Assembly (NCBI GenBank): GCA_002303765.1
Contig: DBCB01000319.1
Span: forward strand, 10,267-18,594
Source of the DNA: Planctomycetaceae bacterium UBA969
Lineage (GTDB): Bacteria > Planctomycetota > Planctomycetia > Gemmatales > Gemmataceae
Direction of reading: 5' to 3'
Length of the DNA: 8,328 nt
In this document: positions 5,525 to 8,328 of the stretch, in pieces
Position numbering within the stretch: position 1 is the first letter of the stretch
Layout of the letters: each line of letters starts with the position of its first letter
Program-made: the position numbers and the translations under genes
Notes under the pieces: generated by a model
The model's input: only the letters and a program-made list of their open reading frames with translations
The model's database searches: none
Told to the model about the DNA's origin: nothing

Positions 5525-6319
5525 ATGCTAAAACGAAAATACTTGTTCCCCAATGTCATCGAGCTAAATTACCAAGCTGGTCGCAGGCTAGGTGTTAATG
5601 TTTACCTCATTGATGGCGGGTCTGAATTCATTCTAATCGACATCGGGTTTGAAGATAGTCTTGAAACCATCGTGGATTTGCTTCGAAAAATGGATTTCAA
5701 TCTATCCAACTGCAAGATGATCATTGCAACCCATGCAGATGCGGACCACATCCAAGGCTCTGCAAAGGCTCGGGAACTACTTAAAACCAAAATCGCAGCG
5801 CACCCCGCGAGTGTCGAACCGATTGAAACAGGCGATGAAATAGTTACCTATGCCACCATTAAGGCCCAGGGAATAGAAATCCCCATGCCCAAGTGTAAAG
5901 TGGATATCGTTCTAAACGAAGGTGATAAAATCCAAGTAGGCGATCAAACATTGGAAGTCTGGCACACACCAGGCCATACCCAAGGGCAGCTCAGTTTTAA
6001 AATGGGTAACCTGCTTTTCAGTGGTGATAATATCTATAAAGATAGCTGCGTGGGCGTAATCGATGCGCATCATGGCTCTAACATCCCTGACTTTATTAAA
6101 TCGTTGAAACGAATCCTTGCAGATGACTCTCAGTTCCTGCTTCCAAGCCATGGTCCTGTTTTCAAACGCGATCAGAAAATCATTACCAAGGCCATCAATC
6201 GATTGACCGAGTATCAATACATGGCGGATTTTGGCACTTGCGCTATCGGTTGGCCATTACTCGATGAATGGGAAAAAGAAGTAACCGCAGGCAAGCTGCC
6301 CGACTTCTCGAAAAAATAA
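5525..6319 (+). CDS. MBL-fold metallo-hydrolase with HADADH metal motif
   Basis: A 264-residue metallo-beta-lactamase-fold hydrolase of unknown substrate, probably cytoplasmic as no signal peptide is seen. Metal-site motifs in order are THADADH (69-75, with H70, D72, D74, H75), HTPGHT (147-152, H151), SGDN (166-169, D168) and SHGP (208-211, H209). The second histidine of the standard HxHxDH motif is Asp72 here. A further well-marked segment, DAHHGS (180-185), after the D168 ligand adds two histidines near the site. Length suits a stand-alone glyoxalase II-like hydrolase, but the C-terminal part does not look like the glyoxalase II substrate domain, so I would not call it GloB. The ribosome binding site is weak (AGG at 5510-5512), yet the frame has a stop codon at 5489-5491 and no other ATG. 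The gene converges on the kinase with only 7 nt between stop codons. Confidence 0.92.
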   Translation: MLKRKYLFPNVIELNYQAGRRLGVNVYLIDGGSEFILIDIGFEDSLETIVDLLRKMDFNLSNCKMIIATHADADHIQGSAKARELLKTKIAAHPASVEPIETGDEIVTYATIKAQGIEIPMPKCKVDIVLNEGDKIQVGDQTLEVWHTPGHTQGQLSFKMGNLLFSGDNIYKDSCVGVIDAHHGSNIPDFIKSLKRILADDSQFLLPSHGPVFKRDQKIITKAINRLTEYQYMADFGTCAIGWPLLDEWEKEVTAGKLPDFSKK

Positions 6320-6326
6320 CCCGGAC

Positions 6327-8132
6327 TTATATACCACTTGTAGCAAAGGCTTCTTTAATTAAAGGTGCCGGTAAAACGATTTTAAAAATTGATCCCTTAC
6401 CAATTTCACTAGTTACTTCTAGGCCTGCACCTAGTAACTCTGCATAACCTTTTACAATGGCTAACCCCAATCCACAGTTCGTGGAATCGCCATGGCTTCT
6501 AGAAGCGTCTACCCGGAAAAAGCGTTCAAAAATCCTATTCTTTTTGGAAGCTTCAATTCCGATGCCGTTATCTTCGACTTCAATGATGATTGATCCCGGG
6601 CGCGAGCTTAATCTTAAAAACACACTCCCTGCGGGCTTATTATATTGAACAGCGTTATGAAGCAGATTAACTAGAATCTCTTTTAATTTGCCCGGATCAG
6701 ATTGAATATCAAGATTTGGTTCACCCTCAAACTGAAGTTCAATCCCCTTGGATTGCGCCAGCGGAGAAAGCATCTTGACACAATCAGAAGCCAGATGAGA
6801 AAGATCAAATAACTCTGGGCGGAACGGATCTGCACCCGCATCCAATCGCGCTAGCGTAAGCAACCTTTCAACATCCTTATGCATGTTGGTGCAACTTTCC
6901 CTGCAATCTTCCAACATCACCCGATATTCTTCTACGGTTCTGGTTTTTCGCAGTGCCAAATCTAGTGTTGCAAGCATCGCAGAAAGCGGTGTTCGTAACT
7001 CATGAGAGATATCTGCCGTGGCCTGTTTCTCTCGGGCAAATGCTTTTTTCAACTGATCCAAAGTCAGTCCCAACCTGATTGCAATGGGTTTTAACTCTTC
7101 AGGTAACTGTTTTTCGGTGATATCAAGATTGAAATCTTTTTCATTGATACGGCTTACTGCAACCGTAAGAAGATTTAACGGGGCAAGGCCAAGCCTTACA
7201 AGCCACAAGCAAATGCCCCCGCCTGCAAGAAAGGTAAGCAGATTAATCGCAGCAAGCATACCACGAAAGCCCTCGAGATCTTTTTTATGTTCGCTTGCAA
7301 AGTTAAGAATATCTTCATCTCTTTGCTGTGCGAAAGAAGCAAACAAAGTATCCCGTTTGGCTAAGTCATAGGCACACTGGATAAAAATTGCAGGCCTAAA
7401 TGAAGCATCTGCAGAATTATTATTGCGGGGCGGAGGAGGAGGTTCTGCGCCCCTGTTTGGACCTGGATTGCGATTACGCAAAGGCGCAGGCAAATTAGGC
7501 CCCAGTAAAAATCGCGATGCCTTCAACACAACCCTCCGCACTTTCAAACTTTCATTCAACTGCATATCTTCATATTCCCAATGCAGCACTTCGTCTGGTG
7601 CGAAGGTCGCCAAATTGATTGCCATGCTCATAGCTTCTAGGGAATTGGATTTGTAAGAGGCATTCCAAGCAGTATCGATTTGAAAAAACTCTGCAACCTG
7701 ACCATCCAGTCGGGTTAAAAGTTCAGCAGGATCAAAGCGGATAGAGGGAGTTGCCCTTCGAAATAAATCAAAGGCAAAACTGCGAGTACCTTGAAGCGCC
7801 CAAATAGGAGCCTGAACATAAGCGCTGGAGCTAGCAGGTGCAGCCAGCAAGCCAAGGGTGTGTAATTCCAGGAATCGTAATCTGCCCCAATCAACATGAA
7901 ATTGCACAAGCCTTGCGAGTGTCTGGGCCTGAAATAAAAGAGCATCATCAAGCCTGTTTTCCTCGTCTCTGCAACGGTCTTTGTAGGTGGTTTGGGCGAG
8001 TTCTTTTTGAATGCTAAGACGGCCTTCCAAATTACGCGAGGCGCTTCGATACGCCATCAACGATGCCCCACCCAGCGAAAACGCAAGTAGTGCGAGAAAG
8101 CATATCGTTAATGAAAATCGGATCGATCGCAT
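6327..8132 (-). CDS. Membrane sensor histidine kinase
   Basis: Sensor of a two-component pair; autophosphorylates on histidine and passes the phosphate to the response regulator encoded just upstream. Numbered from ATG 8132 (601 aa): membrane segment ~6-28, extracytoplasmic sensor region ~30-288, second membrane segment ~290-313, HAMP ~314-366, HisKA with SHELRTPLS and H377, then HATPase_c with N box NLLHNAVQYN (489-498), G1 DNGIGI (521-526), F box FERFF (535-539) and G2 CGLGLAIVKG (553-562). All catalytic parts are present. The sensor region shows no known domain to me and contains a proline/asparagine/arginine-rich stretch at ~211-240 with five prolines in a row. A GTG at 8141 would add three residues and overlap the regulator stop; I prefer ATG 8132, which has AAGGG 8 nt upstream (8145-8141) and lies one base after the regulator's TAA, implying coupled translation. 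The ligand is unknown. Confidence 0.93.
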   Translation of the reverse strand: MRSIRFSLTICFLALLAFSLGGASLMAYRSASRNLEGRLSIQKELAQTTYKDRCRDEENRLDDALLFQAQTLARLVQFHVDWGRLRFLELHTLGLLAAPASSSAYVQAPIWALQGTRSFAFDLFRRATPSIRFDPAELLTRLDGQVAEFFQIDTAWNASYKSNSLEAMSMAINLATFAPDEVLHWEYEDMQLNESLKVRRVVLKASRFLLGPNLPAPLRNRNPGPNRGAEPPPPPRNNNSADASFRPAIFIQCAYDLAKRDTLFASFAQQRDEDILNFASEHKKDLEGFRGMLAAINLLTFLAGGGICLWLVRLGLAPLNLLTVAVSRINEKDFNLDITEKQLPEELKPIAIRLGLTLDQLKKAFAREKQATADISHELRTPLSAMLATLDLALRKTRTVEEYRVMLEDCRESCTNMHKDVERLLTLARLDAGADPFRPELFDLSHLASDCVKMLSPLAQSKGIELQFEGEPNLDIQSDPGKLKEILVNLLHNAVQYNKPAGSVFLRLSSRPGSIIIEVEDNGIGIEASKKNRIFERFFRVDASRSHGDSTNCGLGLAIVKGYAELLGAGLEVTSEIGKGSIFKIVLPAPLIKEAFATSGI

Positions 8133-8133
8133 C

Positions 8134-8328
8134 TTAATCACCCTTGATCATGTATCCTTCACCCCAGCGCGTAAGAATCAAAGGCGGGGTAAAGTTCTTG
8201 TCAATTTTATTGCGCAGATACCTGATGTATACATCCACCACATTGGAAGTATTATCATCATTTTCATCATACAAATGTTCCCACACCATCGACCTTGTAA
8301 CCACCTTACCCCGATGGTAACAAAGAAA
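8134..8328 (-). CDS. OmpR/PhoB-family response regulator, C-terminal part
   Basis: The last 64 codons of a response regulator whose 5' part lies beyond the right edge. What is visible is the winged-helix DNA-binding domain: GKVVTRSMVWEHLYD (7-21 of the fragment), the recognition-helix region NVVDVYIRYLRNKID (29-43) and the closing hairpin TRWGEGYMI (53-61). These are hallmarks of the Trans_reg_C output domain of OmpR/PhoB regulators. The receiver domain is not in the window but can be expected. Four residues, DDNT (24-27), in the loop before the recognition helix are ordinary. The TAA at 8136-8134 is followed after one base by the kinase ATG, so the two are a translationally coupled cognate pair. 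Target genes and signal cannot be read from the fragment. Confidence 0.9.
   Translation of the reverse strand, partial: FLCYHRGKVVTRSMVWEHLYDENDDNTSNVVDVYIRYLRNKIDKNFTPPLILTRWGEGYMIKGD

Noticed and set aside
5912..6217. Minus-strand 101-codon frame
   Set aside because: It is antisense to the metal-binding half of the metallo-hydrolase, whose motifs explain the sequence fully.
6411..6439. Inverted repeat AGTTAC/GTAACT with inner TAGG/CCTA as a bidirectional terminator
   Set aside because: It lies inside the kinase G2-box coding region, has a 3-nt bulge and no T tract on either side, so coding constraint or chance is the simpler explanation.
7715..7951. Minus-strand 78-codon hydrophobic frame as a small membrane protein
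   Set aside because: It lies on the same strand within the kinase sensor region in another frame, with no separate ribosome binding site.
8133..8141. GTG start of the kinase at 8141
   Set aside because: It has no properly spaced ribosome binding site, whereas ATG 8132 has AAGGG at 8 nt; the three-residue difference does not affect the domain assignment.

Overview
The window is a compact stretch of bacterial chromosome, slightly AT-rich, with one to four genes per transcription unit and mostly housekeeping or signalling content. It holds no tRNA, rRNA, insertion sequence, CRISPR array or prophage that I can recognise. The lineage cannot be fixed from the sequence. The HADADH-type metallo-hydrolase and the unrecognised first gene look to me most like Planctomycetota proteins, but this is an impression from memory and not a search result.

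Layout from left to right. Bases 1-320 are non-coding as far as I can tell and end in a likely promoter and a good ribosome binding site. A plus-strand gene of unknown function follows (321-878), then a small plus-strand gene of the VF530/DUF2132 family (1019-1249). Next is a four-gene minus-strand cluster, in transcription order: Glu/Leu/Phe/Val dehydrogenase (4474-3167), single-domain rhodanese (3138-2809), moaC for molybdenum cofactor synthesis (2795-2322) and a long-chain polyprenyl diphosphate synthase (2365-1277). Gaps in the cluster are 28 and 13 nt, followed by a 44-nt overlap, so it is probably one operon. A 116-bp divergent intergenic region separates it from a plus-strand pair: an atypical short-chain dehydrogenase/epimerase (4591-5457) and an MBL-fold metallo-hydrolase (5525-6319). 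The right end is a minus-strand two-component system. The C-terminal 64 residues of an OmpR/PhoB-type response regulator run off the window edge, and a membrane histidine kinase (8132-6327) starts one base after the regulator's stop codon.

How the genes fit together. The regulator and kinase form a cognate pair. The dehydrogenase cluster mixes amino-acid/nitrogen metabolism, sulfur transfer, Moco synthesis and quinone side-chain synthesis, whose only obvious common theme is respiration and redox metabolism. The epimerase and metallo-hydrolase may be co-transcribed, but a plausible promoter lies between them.

I did not find a clear new defence or mobile system. The best leads are the unrecognised 185-residue protein with its promoter hairpin, the carboxylate-substituted metal site of the MBL protein, the proline-rich sensor domain of the kinase, and the mixed-function operon.
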